A stretch of 64,000 bases of DNA from CBDDCQ01 sp965226285 (GTDB taxonomy: Bacteria > Bacteroidota > Bacteroidia > Flavobacteriales > Ichthyobacteriaceae): contig CBDDCQ010000006.1 of the NCBI GenBank assembly GCA_965226285.1, forward strand, positions 496,001 through 560,000, read 5' to 3'. Shown here piece by piece: positions 19,406-30,227 of the stretch (positions are counted from its first letter, which is position 1; every line of letters starts with the position of its first letter). Made by a program: the position numbers and the translations under genes. The notes beneath the pieces are model-generated. The model saw only the letters and a list, made by a program, of their open reading frames with translations. It was not told the DNA's origin and ran no database searches.

Positions 19406-21055
19406 TCATCTCATTTTTTTGTATGTATTTATCAAACCATTAGTAGAAGAATCGTGGATCTCTGCTTGCTGATCACGCTCTAATTCAGGTAAAATCTTAT
19501 GAGCTAGTTGTTTTCCTAATTCAACTCCCCATTGGTCAAAACTAAAAATATTCCAAATGATTCCCTGTACAAATATTTTATGTTCATACATAGCTATTAG
19601 GCTTCCCAAATTATTAGGAGTTAATCTTTTAAAAAGAATAGAGTTTGTAGGTCGGTTACCTTCAAACACCTTAAAAGGTCTCAACTGTTTTATTTCCTGT
19701 ATTCTTTTACCCTCTATTTTTAATTCCTCTGATACCTTTTGTATATCTTTACCCATCATAAGTGCCTTGGTTTGTGCAAAGAAGTTTGCCAATAATTTAT
19801 GATGATGATCTGCTGTAGGGTTTAGCGTTTGAGCAAAGGCTATAAAATCTGCAGGTATGAGTTTAGTTCCTTGATAGAGCAATTGATGAAAAGCATGTTG
19901 CCCATTAGTTCCTACATTTCCCCATACTATAGAGCCTGTTTGATAATCTACTCTTTTACCTAACCTATCTATATATTTTCCATTACTCTCCATATTTGCT
20001 TGTTGTAAATAATCTACAAAACGATGCAGATACTGACTATATGGCAATACGGCTTCAGTTTCTAGCTCAAAAAAATTGTTGTACCATATTCCTATGAGTG
20101 CCATGATGATGGGAATATTTTTTTCCTTAGGGGTAGTTTTAAAATGCTCGTCCATTTCGTAAGCACCCATTAGTAACTGCTTAAAATTATCATATCCCAC
20201 TGCCAAAGCAATAGGCAATCCTATGGCACTCCAAAGGGAATAACGACCTCCTACCCAATCCCAGAACTCAAATGTATTCTTAACATCTATCCCAAAATCT
20301 GTTACCGCCTCCATATTGGTAGATAAAGCTGCAAAGTGCTGGGCTATTTGCTTTTCATTTTTGGCAAAATTTAAAAACCAGTCTCTAGCCGTATAGGCAT
20401 TGGTCATGGTTTCTTGCGTAGTGAATGTTTTAGATGCTACGATAAAAAGTGTCGTCTCGGGATTTAATTTTTTTAATGTTTCCAAAATATGTGCAGCATC
20501 TACATTAGATACAAAATGAACATTTAGATGTGTTTTGTAATGTTGCAAGGCTTCTGTAACCATAAGAGGACCTAAATCAGAACCTCCTATACCTATATTT
20601 ACTACATCAGTAATGCTTTTTTCTGTGTAACCTTTCCACTTGCCCGAGAGTACTCTCTCTGTGAAATTTTTCATTTGAATCAATACTTGCCTTACTTTGA
20701 GCATTACATTTTCTCCTTTTACATATATGGGTCTATCTGAAAGATTTCTCAAAGCTGTGTGTAGTACTGCTCTATTTTCGGTTCCATTGATATATTCCCC
20801 TGAAAACATTTTATCTATAGCATCTGTCAAATCTACTTCCTCACAAAGTGAAAATAAATATTTTAATGTCGTTTGGTTTATTCTATTTTTGGAATAATCA
20901 AAAAGCATATCATTCCAATGAATAGAAAACTCATTAAATCTATGGGGGTTCTGTTCAAATAAATCTTTAAGATGTATATACTTAATCTGTTCAAAATGGA
21001 TTTTTAAATTCTCCCAAGATTTAAGCTGCGTAGGGTTTATATTTTTTAAAGGCAT
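19406..21055 (-). CDS. pgi: Glucose-6-phosphate isomerase
   Basis: A 549-residue enzyme interconverting glucose 6-phosphate and fructose 6-phosphate in glycolysis and gluconeogenesis. It carries both family signatures: WVGGRYSLWSAIGLP in the middle and GVELGKQLAHKILPEL near the C-terminus, plus NGQHAFHQL with the ring-opening His and the SNGK stretch with the catalytic Glu before it. Full length for the eukaryote-like Pgi branch. It is the first gene of the minus-strand operon. Confidence 0.96.
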   Translation of the reverse strand: MPLKNINPTQLKSWENLKIHFEQIKYIHLKDLFEQNPHRFNEFSIHWNDMLFDYSKNRINQTTLKYLFSLCEEVDLTDAIDKMFSGEYINGTENRAVLHTALRNLSDRPIYVKGENVMLKVRQVLIQMKNFTERVLSGKWKGYTEKSITDVVNIGIGGSDLGPLMVTEALQHYKTHLNVHFVSNVDAAHILETLKKLNPETTLFIVASKTFTTQETMTNAYTARDWFLNFAKNEKQIAQHFAALSTNMEAVTDFGIDVKNTFEFWDWVGGRYSLWSAIGLPIALAVGYDNFKQLLMGAYEMDEHFKTTPKEKNIPIIMALIGIWYNNFFELETEAVLPYSQYLHRFVDYLQQANMESNGKYIDRLGKRVDYQTGSIVWGNVGTNGQHAFHQLLYQGTKLIPADFIAFAQTLNPTADHHHKLLANFFAQTKALMMGKDIQKVSEELKIEGKRIQEIKQLRPFKVFEGNRPTNSILFKRLTPNNLGSLIAMYEHKIFVQGIIWNIFSFDQWGVELGKQLAHKILPELERDQQAEIHDSSTNGLINTYKKMR

Positions 21056-21713
21056 AAGGATATTTAACTTTATAGATATTCATTTTAAAAATAGGCTTAG
21101 CAAAAATATAGAATTTTTAGAATACATCATAAAAGAAAAAAACATCTACAAACTACCTTTTAGATGATTGTCTTTGTGTTTCTAATCAAATTAGCATAAT
21201 TCCTAAAATATTTTTTGTCAATTTGGTAATAACTGCGATAGAAACGACCAATAATTAAGAATGTCAAAATTCTTATACATAGCTTCAATCTTATCAATTC
21301 ACTTCGAGGATACATTTTTTATTAAATGAATTGGCTTAACAATGAGCTTATGTTAGATATAGATTGCAAAAATTATTTTTAAATTGTGATTTGTAGATTT
21401 TGACCTTTCAATATTTTCTCTCTTTCTAAGGGCAAGGATTACAAATTTAGCAGTAATTAAAATAGTCTATAATGTAAAAGTTGGAAAAAGAATAAGGTAT
21501 CGATATGTTTACTTATATTTGCATTTTAAATCAACTAAATGTTGTATGATGATAGAAAAATTTAAAGGAAAAAGTATTCTACATTTTGATTAGAGAAATT
21601 CAAATATGTTATTTTTGAGCACCTTCATTCATAAAATACACAATAATAACAAATTAGTTATTTAATGAATTAGAACAAAAAAGTAAATTTATACCTCAAT
21701 ATTCATACATTGG
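21056..21713 (+). other. Divergent intergenic region between pgi and pdxJ
   Basis: About 650 bp of AT-rich sequence with no open frame that resembles a gene. It must hold the promoters of two divergent operons. On the plus strand TATATTTG (21514-21521) and TAAATTTA (21684-21691) look like -7 boxes; the second is 22 nt before pdxJ. Nothing else is recognised. Confidence 0.5.
21684..21691 (+). promoter_or_regulatory. Possible -7 box of the pdxJ operon
   Basis: TAAATTTA, one mismatch to TAnnTTTG, 22 nt upstream of the ATG; no clear TTG at the expected distance. Confidence 0.35.
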
Positions 21714-22430
21714 ATGACAAAACTAAGCGTAAATGTAAACAAAATAGCAACCCTGAGAAATTCTAGAGGAGGCAATGTGCCTAACTTATTGCAGCTAGTG
21801 GAAAGTTGTGAATCCTTTGGTGCGGAGGGAATTACAGTTCATCCCAGACCAGATGAGCGGCATATAAGATACCGAGATGTTTATGATATAAACAAAATAT
21901 ATTGTACCGAGTTTAATATAGAGGGAAACCCCATTCCTAAGTTTATGGATATGGTACTACAAATAAAACCTACACAAGTGACCTTAGTACCTGATGGAGA
22001 AGATGCTATCACCTCTAATGAAGGGTGGAATACGCTTAAAAATGAGCATTTTCTCGCTGAGATTATTACGGAACTCAAACGAAATGGAATAAGAACATCT
22101 ATATTTATAGAAACAAACGCAATATATATAGAAGGAGCTGCTAAAGTAGGTGCCGATAGAATAGAACTCTATACTGAACAGTATGCTATAAACTATGCCA
22201 AAGGAAATAAAGACAGTGTACTTTCTTATATCAAATCTGCCGAACTTGCAAATAGTATAGGATTAGGCGTAAATGCAGGGCACGATTTGAGTTTAGAAAA
22301 CATTAGCTATTTTGTCCAGAATATACCTAAATTATTAGAGGTATCTATAGGACATGCCCTTATATCAGAAGCGTTGTATTTAGGTTTAGAAAACACGATA
22401 CAAATGTATTTATCGAAATTAAAAATATGA
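21714..22430 (+). CDS. pdxJ: Pyridoxine 5'-phosphate synthase PdxJ
   Basis: A 238-residue TIM-barrel enzyme that condenses 3-amino-2-oxopropyl phosphate with 1-deoxyxylulose 5-phosphate to make pyridoxine 5'-phosphate (vitamin B6). Landmarks: VNVNKIATLRNSRGG near the start, GITVHPRPDERHI, the catalytic Glu region, and GVNAGHDLSLEN near the C-terminus. First gene of a four-gene plus-strand operon. It overlaps the next gene by ATGA. Confidence 0.96.
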   Translation: MTKLSVNVNKIATLRNSRGGNVPNLLQLVESCESFGAEGITVHPRPDERHIRYRDVYDINKIYCTEFNIEGNPIPKFMDMVLQIKPTQVTLVPDGEDAITSNEGWNTLKNEHFLAEIITELKRNGIRTSIFIETNAIYIEGAAKVGADRIELYTEQYAINYAKGNKDSVLSYIKSAELANSIGLGVNAGHDLSLENISYFVQNIPKLLEVSIGHALISEALYLGLENTIQMYLSKLKI

Positions 22431-23200
22431 ATATTTTATATTCTAAAATATACGGAGAAAATAATAATGAATCCTTAGTAATACTGCATGGTTTACTGGG
22501 AATGTCAGACAATTGGATTACATTGGGCAAAAAATTTGCAGAAAATTATTCAGTACATTTATTAGACCTGAGAAATCATGGACGAAGTTTTTGGGATGAA
22601 GAAATGAACTACAGTATAATGGCAGAAGATTTAAAGAAGTATATGGATCATTACAATATCGAGAAAATAAATTTATTAGGGCATTCTATGGGAGGTAAAG
22701 TAGCCATGTTTTTTGCGTGTAAGTACGTTGAAAATATTCATCGACTTATGATTGCAGATATATCTCCCAGACTTTATCCCCCTCATCATCGAGATATATT
22801 TGAAGCAATAAACAGTATCGAACTTACAGAGATTACTTCTAGAAAAGAAGCAGGAGAAATATTAGATACTAAGATAGCAGATTTTGGCACTAAACAATTT
22901 ATTCTGAAAAACCTATACAGGCAAAAAGACAATTCTTTTGCTTGGAGGTTTCATCTAAAGGCAATAAAAAGGCAAATAGAAAATATAGGAGAGGCTCTAG
23001 GAAATGATTGTATCTTCTATGGTAAAACACTATTCTTAAAAGGGGCTAAATCTGTATATATACAAGTGGCAGATGAAATGCTGATACAGAAGCATTTCAC
23101 AAGTGCTTCTATTGTAGAGATTAAAAACGCAGGGCATTGGTTACATGCAGAAAACCCATTGGACTTTTATGAAAAAGTGATTGAATTTTTGAACTCTTAA
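22427..23200 (+). CDS. Alpha/beta hydrolase, YbfF-like esterase
   Basis: A 257-residue alpha/beta-hydrolase. HGLLGMSDNW (21-30) supplies the oxyanion-hole region, the nucleophile elbow GHSMGG places Ser at 87, and NAGHWLHAENP places the catalytic His at 237. The HGLLGMSDNW pattern is typical of YbfF-type acyl-thioesterases/esterases. Substrate not deducible. It overlaps pdxJ by 4 nt, so the two are translationally coupled. Confidence 0.85.
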   Translation: MNILYSKIYGENNNESLVILHGLLGMSDNWITLGKKFAENYSVHLLDLRNHGRSFWDEEMNYSIMAEDLKKYMDHYNIEKINLLGHSMGGKVAMFFACKYVENIHRLMIADISPRLYPPHHRDIFEAINSIELTEITSRKEAGEILDTKIADFGTKQFILKNLYRQKDNSFAWRFHLKAIKRQIENIGEALGNDCIFYGKTLFLKGAKSVYIQVADEMLIQKHFTSASIVEIKNAGHWLHAENPLDFYEKVIEFLNS

Positions 23201-23206
23201 ATTAAA

Positions 23207-23881
23207 ATGCAAGGTAAACTATATTTAATACCTACTCCTATTGGTAATTTGCAAGATATAACGCTACGGGCTATAGAAACCCTTAAAACTGTAGATTTGA
23301 TACTTGCCGAAGACACTAGGGTGTCGGGTAGATTACTCAAGCATTTTGGTATTGATACTCTGATGCAAGCCCACCATGTGCATAATGAACACAAGACGGT
23401 AGATAGATTTATACAGCAGATAAAACAGGGGATAAATATAGGTTTAATTACAGATGCTGGTACACCTGCTATATCAGATCCTGGTTTTTTAATGGTCAGT
23501 ACTTCTATAGCACACCAAATAGAAGTAGAATGTTTACCCGGTGCCACTGCATTTGTACCTGCCTTAGTAAATTCAGGATTACCTTGTAATAATTTCTTGT
23601 TTGAAGGTTTTTTACCTATAAAAAAGGGCAGGAAAACTAAACTTAAATCATTGAAAGAGCAACAAAGAACTATGGTATTTTATGAATCTCCTCACAAGTT
23701 GTTAAAAACGCTAGAAGATTTTAAAAATTATTTTGGACAAAATAGAATAATGAGTATATCTAGAGAGCTTACTAAAATGTACGAACAAACTATAAGGGGA
23801 ACAGTCGATGAACTCATATATCATTTTGAACAGAAACCACCCAAAGGTGAATTTGTACTAATCGTTACAGGTAAAAAATGA
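23207..23881 (+). CDS. rsmI: 16S rRNA (cytidine1402-2'-O)-methyltransferase RsmI
   Basis: A 224-residue SAM-dependent methyltransferase of the tetrapyrrole-methylase fold that modifies C1402 in the ribosomal decoding centre. LYLIPTPIGNLQDITLRA at the start, LAEDTRVSGRLL and ITDAGTPAISDPG are diagnostic. The C-terminal ~45-residue tail of longer orthologues is missing, as is often the case in Bacteroidota. Overlaps the next gene by ATGA. Confidence 0.94.
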   Translation: MQGKLYLIPTPIGNLQDITLRAIETLKTVDLILAEDTRVSGRLLKHFGIDTLMQAHHVHNEHKTVDRFIQQIKQGINIGLITDAGTPAISDPGFLMVSTSIAHQIEVECLPGATAFVPALVNSGLPCNNFLFEGFLPIKKGRKTKLKSLKEQQRTMVFYESPHKLLKTLEDFKNYFGQNRIMSISRELTKMYEQTIRGTVDELIYHFEQKPPKGEFVLIVTGKK

Positions 23882-24786
23882 ATTTTAGAAGCAATGGAAA
23901 ATTACTAATAACAGGAGAGTATTTAGTTCTAAATGGTGCTTTAGCCTTAGCTTTGCCTACTAAATTAGGACAAGGTTTACATATAGAGTATATCCAAAGT
24001 CAACATATATATTGGAATAGTTACGATGCAAATGGAAAATTATGGTTTTGGGCAAAATACTGTTTAAAGAACTTGAACATTATAGAATCCTCTAGCAAAA
24101 AAGAAGCCTATTTATTAGCTAATTTTATACAGTGCTGTAAGGATTTAAATTCTTTTTTTCTTAGAGATATACAAGGCATTAAGATAACTACACAATTAGA
24201 ATTTAATAGAGAGTGGGGGTTGGGAAGTAGCTCTACACTCATCAATAATATAGCACAATGGGCAAGTGTAGATGCTTTTGAAATTTTAAAAAGATGCTTT
24301 AAAGGCAGCGGTTATGATATTGCTTGTGCCAAATGCAATACGCCTATTTTTTACCAACTCAAGCAAGATAAACCTATTTATGAGAAAACACAAATCAATG
24401 AAATCTTAAAACCTTACTTATATTTTGTATATTTGAATAAGAAACGAGATAGTAGAGAAGCTATATCTAATTATCTACATAAAAATACTAATCTCTCTAG
24501 TAAAATATCTGAAATATCACAAATTACCAAAGATATACCTACTTCGAAATCTTTATCTAAATTTGAACAACTTCTGATCAAACATGAATATATTTTATCG
24601 AGAGTGTTAGATATACGTTCAGTACAAGAGAATTTATTTAAGGATTATAGACTGGGCGTAATAAAGTCGTTAGGAGCTTGGGGCGGAGACTTTATTATGG
24701 CTACTTCTAAAATAAATCCTTCTGAATATTTTAAATATAAAGGCTATGATATTATATTTAAGTATTCTGAATTGATAAAGGATTAA
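23878..24786 (+). CDS. GYDIA-type GHMP kinase
   Basis: A 302-residue small-molecule kinase of the GHMP superfamily. The ATP loop is GLGSSS (114-119), and GSGYDIACA (143-151) is the hallmark of a Bacteroidota GHMP subfamily. The start SNGKLLITGEYLVLNG resembles mevalonate and phosphomevalonate kinases, so a role in the mevalonate isoprenoid pathway is plausible but not shown. Last gene of the pdxJ operon, coupled to rsmI by a 4-nt overlap. Confidence 0.82.
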   Translation: MNFRSNGKLLITGEYLVLNGALALALPTKLGQGLHIEYIQSQHIYWNSYDANGKLWFWAKYCLKNLNIIESSSKKEAYLLANFIQCCKDLNSFFLRDIQGIKITTQLEFNREWGLGSSSTLINNIAQWASVDAFEILKRCFKGSGYDIACAKCNTPIFYQLKQDKPIYEKTQINEILKPYLYFVYLNKKRDSREAISNYLHKNTNLSSKISEISQITKDIPTSKSLSKFEQLLIKHEYILSRVLDIRSVQENLFKDYRLGVIKSLGAWGGDFIMATSKINPSEYFKYKGYDIIFKYSELIKD

Positions 24787-25128
24787 AAGGATAGTAAAAT
24801 TCAAGCAATATTATCCTTTCACCTACCCTAAGACGTCTTGAAAAAAGTACTATTTATGGTGTTTTAGATGATTTAATGATACTCAGTACTCCAGACTCAT
24901 TAGGAAAAAAAGACACTTCAATCTATTTTAAGGTGCCTTTTGGCAACAATTAAGTCGATTTTTTTGTTTATATGTAAATAAATTGTTTATATATTTGCAT
25001 TCTTTAAAATTATGAACAAGGAAACATCCTTAGTGATGTATATTTTATCTATAATTTAGAAATAACTTTAAACGCTATGGTTAATATATTAGATATTGAA
25101 AATTTAACTTTAAAAAATAAATACTAAA
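24787..25128 (+). other. Intergenic region before the broken BspA copy
   Basis: AT-rich, no gene seen. It holds the promoter at 24990 and possible weak hairpins without a clear T-run. Confidence 0.5.
24990..24997 (+). promoter_or_regulatory. -7 box of the 25129 BspA-like gene
   Basis: Consensus TATATTTG with TTG at 24964-24966 (23-nt spacer), about 130 nt before the start codon. Confidence 0.45.
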
Positions 25129-28100
25129 ATGAGACAAGTTATGAAACCTATCAGATATTTTGTTAGTTTATTATTATTGACAGCATTTAGTACGTCGATG
25201 ATTTATTGCAGTAAAGAAGAATCGAAACCCGATGATAAACCCACCCCTGTCCCTGCTCCTGCTCTTACTTATGCGGAGCAAACCATTACGTTTTTCTAGT
25301 ATTACAGGAGTCACCAAAACGTTGGCGGTTGCTAAGATACTGGCAGGCGTTAAAGGCTCAAAAGAGGGCTATACGATAAAGTCTATTACGTTGGTGAGTA
25401 GTAATACAACGGCTTAAGCAAAGGTTTCGGGCACTACCTTAACCTTTACCAAACCAGGGAACATCGTTTTTAATCTTGTTTTAAAACACGCGAGCAAGCA
25501 AGATGCTACCATTAAAAATTGTAAAATCATCATTAGTAAGGACGCAGCCGCTACTTTGACTTTTAACAGGGTGTCTAAGGCTTTTGTCAGCGGTGGTAGT
25601 TTTACCACATTGGAGATATTAGCGGGTGTAGCAGGAACGAAGTCGGGTTATACCCTCAAAGAGATAAAAGCGTTAGCTCCGTCAGGCGTTGCAAGCGTAA
25701 CAGGCACGAAGCCTAAGTTGTCACTAAGAATGACCAAGATAGGCAGTTTTACGGCTACCATCGTTTTAGAACATTCCACGAAAGGTGATGTTACCATTAC
25801 AGGTGCGCAGTTTAAGATTAGTACTTCTGCTGGGGAGTCTTTGACTTTTGACAAACTTAGCGAAGTTTATAGTAGTGTTGGTCTCTTTACGACAGAAGAT
25901 ATTTTAGGAAGGGTAGGAGGTAAAAAGGCTGGATATACTCTGAGAGAGATTAGGTCTTTAAACCCAATAGGTATTGCAAGCGTAACAGGTACGAAACCAA
26001 ATTTGTATTTAAGCCATGTTAAGGCGGGTAATTTTACGGCTACTTTGGTATTAGAGCATGCTACCAAAGGCGATTCAACGATAGATAACGCATCCTTTGA
26101 GGTTACGAAGGCACCTGCTCCTCGTTTAACATGGACGAAACAAAGTAAGCCTTATGTTTCAGGTGGTGAGATAAGCAATGCAGAATTATTAGCGGGTTTG
26201 AATGGCACTACTGCTGCCAAAACAGGCTATACCATTAAATCGGTAATCATCAGTAGTGCAAATGGTACGGGTGCAAGGGTTTCAGGTACGGGCACTTCAG
26301 CTAAGATCGTCGGTTATACCCAGGCGGGCATCTTGACCTTGACGCTTGTATTTCAGCACCCCGCCAAAGCGGATGTTACCCTTGCGGGCAAGAAGTTTGA
26401 GATTACAAAGGCAGATGCCTCTACTTTAACATGGAAGAAACAAAGTAAGGCTTATGTTTCAGGTGGTGAGATAAGCAATGCAGAATTATTAGCGGGTCTT
26501 ACGGGTAGTAGTGCTGCCAAAACAGGCTATACCATTAAATCTGTAATCATTACGAAGACAAACGGTACAGGTGCAAGGGTTTCAGGTACGGGCACTTCGG
26601 CTAAGATCGTTGGTTATACCAAGGCGGGTACTTTGACGTTGACGCTTGTATTTCAGCACCCCGCCAAAGTGGATGTTACCCTTAGAGACAAGGTGTTTGA
26701 GATTACGAAGGCATCTGCCCCTAAGTTAATATGGACAAAACAAAGTAAGCCTTATGTTTCAGGTGGTGAGATAAGCAATGCAGAATTATTAGCGGGTTTG
26801 AATGGTACTACTGCTGACAAAACAGGCTATACCATTAAATCAGTAATCATTACGAAGACAAACGGTACAGGTGCAAGGGTTTCAGGTACGGGCACTTCGG
26901 CTAAGATCGTTGGTTATACCAAGGCGGGTACTTTGACGTTGACGCTTGTATTTCAGCACCCCGCCAAAATGGATGTTACCCTTGCAGGCAAGAAGTTTGA
27001 GATTACCAAGGGCAATGCGGAACGTCTTACCTTTAATAAAGTTAGTAAAGCGTTTAGCAGTGGCGGTAGTTTTAGCACTGCTGAAATATTAGCAAGTGTA
27101 CAGGGCACTAAAACAGGTTATACCTTAAAAAGTATTGGTTCTTTAAGTCCCACAGGCATTGCCTCCGTTGCAGCAGGTAACAAAAGTTTAACAATGACTA
27201 AAGTAGGTCTGTTTACGGCTACTATAGTATTGGAACACGATACCAAAGCCGATGCCACCATTAGCAACGCACAGTTTGAGATTACGGTTCCTAAGGGTCC
27301 TGCGGAAAGTTTGAGTTGGACGAAGCAAACAAAGGCTTATAACATAGAAATCACAAACTCCGAACTATTAGCAGGTGTTACAGGAAGTGGTAAAACAGGC
27401 TACACCATTAAAACCGTTACCATTACTGATAACGGTGGACTTACGAGTGCGACTGTTTCAGGAAGTGGTACTTCAGCTAAAATTACGGGTTATAGCAAGT
27501 TAGGTACACTTACGCTCACCCTTGTGTTAGTACACGATGCCAAAAAGGATGTTACCATTACAGGCGCACAGTTTGAGCTTGAAAACCCATTTACCTATAC
27601 GGGTAGTGAAATTACAGGACTTAAAAATGCTTATAAAAGTAAGACTGACTTAGCATTAGCCGTACCAAGTAGCTTGGATGGTAACAGTATAACCGTCATA
27701 CGTAATAGGGCTTTTGAAGATGTTACAAATATAAAAAGCATTACCCTTCCAAATACATTAACGTCTATTAGATATAGAGCATTTAGAAATTGTACTTCAC
27801 TTACCAGTATCAATATTCCAAGTAAAGTAACTTCTATTGAATATTCAACATTTTATAATTGTGCTTCACTTACTAGTATCACTATTCCAAGTTCAGTAAC
27901 TTCTATTGGATACGAGGCATTTAGAAATTGTACTTCACTTACCAGTATTACGATTCCTAATTCCGTAACCAGTATTGGAGTTTCGGCATTTTATAATTGT
28001 AGTTCACTTACCAGTATTACGATTCCTAATTCCGTAACCATTATTGACCATTTGGCATTTTTTGATTGTAACGCTTTAGAGGTAACCATACAAAGGACCA

Positions 28101-28228
28101 CGCCTGCATCGCTTGGTGTATCCGTTTTTAGAAATGTTAAAAAAATAAAGGTGCCTACAGGAACAGGTGCTACTTATAGAGCTGCTGCTGGGTGGAGTAC
28201 TTATAGTAGTATTATAGAGGAATTATAA
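25129..28228 (+). pseudogene. BspA-like surface lipoprotein with frameshift and in-frame stop
   Basis: The ATG at 25129 opens a lipoprotein signal peptide with Cys27 (MIYCSKEESK) and a Pro-rich linker, but the frame ends in TAG at about 25298. The cause is one extra T in the run of five T at 25290-25295: with four, the frame runs on as TFSSITGVTKTL. A second lesion, TAA at 25415-25417, interrupts the first module. From 25418 the frame is open to 28228: eight modules in all, including three near-identical WTKQSKPYVSGG types, then five or six LRR units and a different cap ending SSIIEEL. The module sequences are more distant from the 1-15430 family than those are from one another. A downstream non-ATG start would lack a signal peptide, so I call it a pseudogene. 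Confidence 0.75.
27690..28080 (+). repeat. LRR_5 (BspA) repeat array, 5-6 units
   Basis: 69-bp units; the last two are almost identical to units of the 1-15430 family while the first ones differ (TLPNTLTSIRYRAF), so unit exchange between the two loci is likely. Confidence 0.8.
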
Positions 28229-28267
28229 AGAATGATGATTAGTGATTAATGGAGATACTATGCAGAG

Positions 28268-28437
28268 GTAGCAGTTACTAAAGACGGTTGTACGCTCAAA
28301 GAGATAAAAAACCTAAGACCCTCAGGCTTTGCTACGCTTAACGATACAAAACCCAACCTTTTAGTTTGGGGATGATCGAGGTAGGTAGCTTTACGGCTAC
28401 GATTTGTTTGGAACACCCCACCCACAAACAGCACATA
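28268..28437 (+). pseudogene. Isolated fragment of a BspA-type module
   Basis: Two adjacent frames encode DGCTLKEIKNLRPSGFA and, one base shifted, MIEVGSFTATICLEHPTHK, matching the GYTLKEI and GSFTATIVLEH parts of the LTF-type modules at 25630-25790. The flanking parts are gone. It is a decayed remnant of another gene of this family. Confidence 0.7.
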
Positions 28438-28612
28438 GAACCTGCTGAGGTGGCAGCTATTTTTCGTAGATTATCTGCTACAATCCATATATTTAGAGTG
28501 TTCTTTTGAGAGAAATATAGTCTTTTCCTTCTGTATATATAGCCGTAGGGTATTTATTATTTTATATATCATTTTAAAAGTATCCTCCATTTAATTTTAG
28601 TAGTTTTACAGA

Positions 28613-29113
28613 ATGAAAAAAATACTACTCTTGTCAGATACCCATAGTTATATAGATGATCAGATTATAAAGTTTGTAAAGCAAGCAGATGAGGTATGGC
28701 ATGCTGGCGATATAGGAGCTATCACAGTAACAGATACTATATTAAAATACAAACCACTTAAAGCAGTGTATGGTAATATAGATAATCAAAAAATAAGAGC
28801 TCAATTTTGTGAAAATCAGGTATTTAAATGTGAAAATGTAAAAGTTTGGATGACACATATAGGAGGATACCCTCCTAAATATACATCTCAAATAAAACCT
28901 CAACTTGTTGAAAAACGACCAAATATATTTATATGTGGACATTCTCATATACTCAAAGTAATACCAGATAAAAAATTAGGACTGATTCATATCAATCCTG
29001 GAGCTGTAGGCAAAAGTGGATTTCATAAAGTTCGAACCATGATAAGATTTGTAATAGACCGTAGTAATATTAAGGATATGGAAATCATAGAATTAGGTAA
29101 AAATAGATATTGA
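28613..29113 (+). CDS. YfcE/MJ0936-type calcineurin-like phosphoesterase
   Basis: A 166-residue metallophosphoesterase. The metal-binding blocks are in order: SDTHSYID (8-15), HAGDIG, GNID, and GHSH near residue 103, followed by the usual NPGA(V) stretch. The family hydrolyses phosphodiesters in vitro; the cellular substrate is unknown. It ends 4 nt before mutY, so the two are probably co-transcribed. Confidence 0.9.
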   Translation: MKKILLLSDTHSYIDDQIIKFVKQADEVWHAGDIGAITVTDTILKYKPLKAVYGNIDNQKIRAQFCENQVFKCENVKVWMTHIGGYPPKYTSQIKPQLVEKRPNIFICGHSHILKVIPDKKLGLIHINPGAVGKSGFHKVRTMIRFVIDRSNIKDMEIIELGKNRY

Positions 29114-29117
29114 AAAT

Positions 29118-30188
29118 ATGTCTAAAGATATTTCACAGCAAATAATTTATTGGTATCAAAAAAACAAGAGAGATTTACCGTGGAGAAATACGAAAAACCC
29201 ATATAAAATATGGCTTTCTGAGATTATATTGCAGCAAACCAGGGTGGTTCAAGGAATGGATTATTATTCGAAGTTTGTAGAAAATTATCCTACAGTAAAT
29301 CATTTAGCTAAAGCCAAAGAGATAGATATACTCAATCTATGGCAGGGACTTGGGTATTATTCTAGAGCAAGAAATTTACATTTTACAGCCAAATATGTTC
29401 ATCGAGAGTTAAAAGGTATATTTCCCAATAATTATAAAGAGTTAAAAAAATTAAAAGGCATAGGAGATTATACAGCTTCTGCTATTGCTTCTTTTGCTTT
29501 TGATGAGGCTGTAGCTACTTTAGATGGCAATGTTTATAGGGTTTTGGCTCGGTATTTTGGTATAGATACCCCTATTAATGCTCCAAAGGGGAATAAATTA
29601 TTTAAAGAATTAGCATATCAGATTCTCAATAAAGAAAAACCTTATTTACACAATCAAGCTCTTATGGAGTTTGGAGCGTTACAATGCAAACCCCAAAATC
29701 CCGATTGTAATACATGTCCATTAAACTGTAGTTGCTTAGCATTAGCCTATGGAAAAGTAAAAGAATTACCCGTAAAATTAAAAAAACTAAAGGTAAAAGA
29801 CAGACACCTAAATTTTTTCTTAATAATTGATAAAAAAGATTTTATTTTTATAAATGAGCGAAAAACGGAAGGTATCTGGAGAGGTTTATACGATTTTCCT
29901 GTACTAGAAAGCATTGTAGAGATCGAGGAAAACAAGACATTACAAAATAAAATTTTGAAACAAGTAGAAAAACAGACTCATTTTACAATACAAAAATTTA
30001 ATGCTACACCTTGGTTACATAGACTCACTCATCTTAATATTTATGCTACTTTTTGGATTGTCCGAACAGAAAAAGAAGTGGAATTAGAGCTATATAAAAA
30101 GATAGGATTAAATGATATACAAGATTATCCATTACCTAGATTGATAGATAATTTTATAAGGGAATTTTCAGGTTCTACAAAAAGGTAG
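29118..30188 (+). CDS. mutY: A/G-specific adenine DNA glycosylase MutY
   Basis: A 356-residue base-excision repair enzyme that removes adenine mispaired with 8-oxoguanine. The catalytic Glu is residue 35 in SEIILQQTRV. The helix-hairpin-helix LKGIGDYTASAI leads to the catalytic Asp136 (LDGNVYRVL). The [4Fe-4S] cluster ligands are Cys190, 197, 200 and 206 (C-x6-C-x2-C-x5-C). The C-terminal third is the NUDIX-like 8-oxoG recognition domain. Confidence 0.95.
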   Translation: MSKDISQQIIYWYQKNKRDLPWRNTKNPYKIWLSEIILQQTRVVQGMDYYSKFVENYPTVNHLAKAKEIDILNLWQGLGYYSRARNLHFTAKYVHRELKGIFPNNYKELKKLKGIGDYTASAIASFAFDEAVATLDGNVYRVLARYFGIDTPINAPKGNKLFKELAYQILNKEKPYLHNQALMEFGALQCKPQNPDCNTCPLNCSCLALAYGKVKELPVKLKKLKVKDRHLNFFLIIDKKDFIFINERKTEGIWRGLYDFPVLESIVEIEENKTLQNKILKQVEKQTHFTIQKFNATPWLHRLTHLNIYATFWIVRTEKEVELELYKKIGLNDIQDYPLPRLIDNFIREFSGSTKR

Positions 30189-30227
30189 TACATTTGCTCT
30201 TTAGAGTTATTCAATGTAATTAGGCAA

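Noticed and set aside
25556..28228. A complete 890-codon surface protein beginning at a TTG at 25556
   Set aside because: That TTG lies within a module and would leave no signal peptide. A legible signal peptide and start exist upstream at 25129 in a shifted frame.
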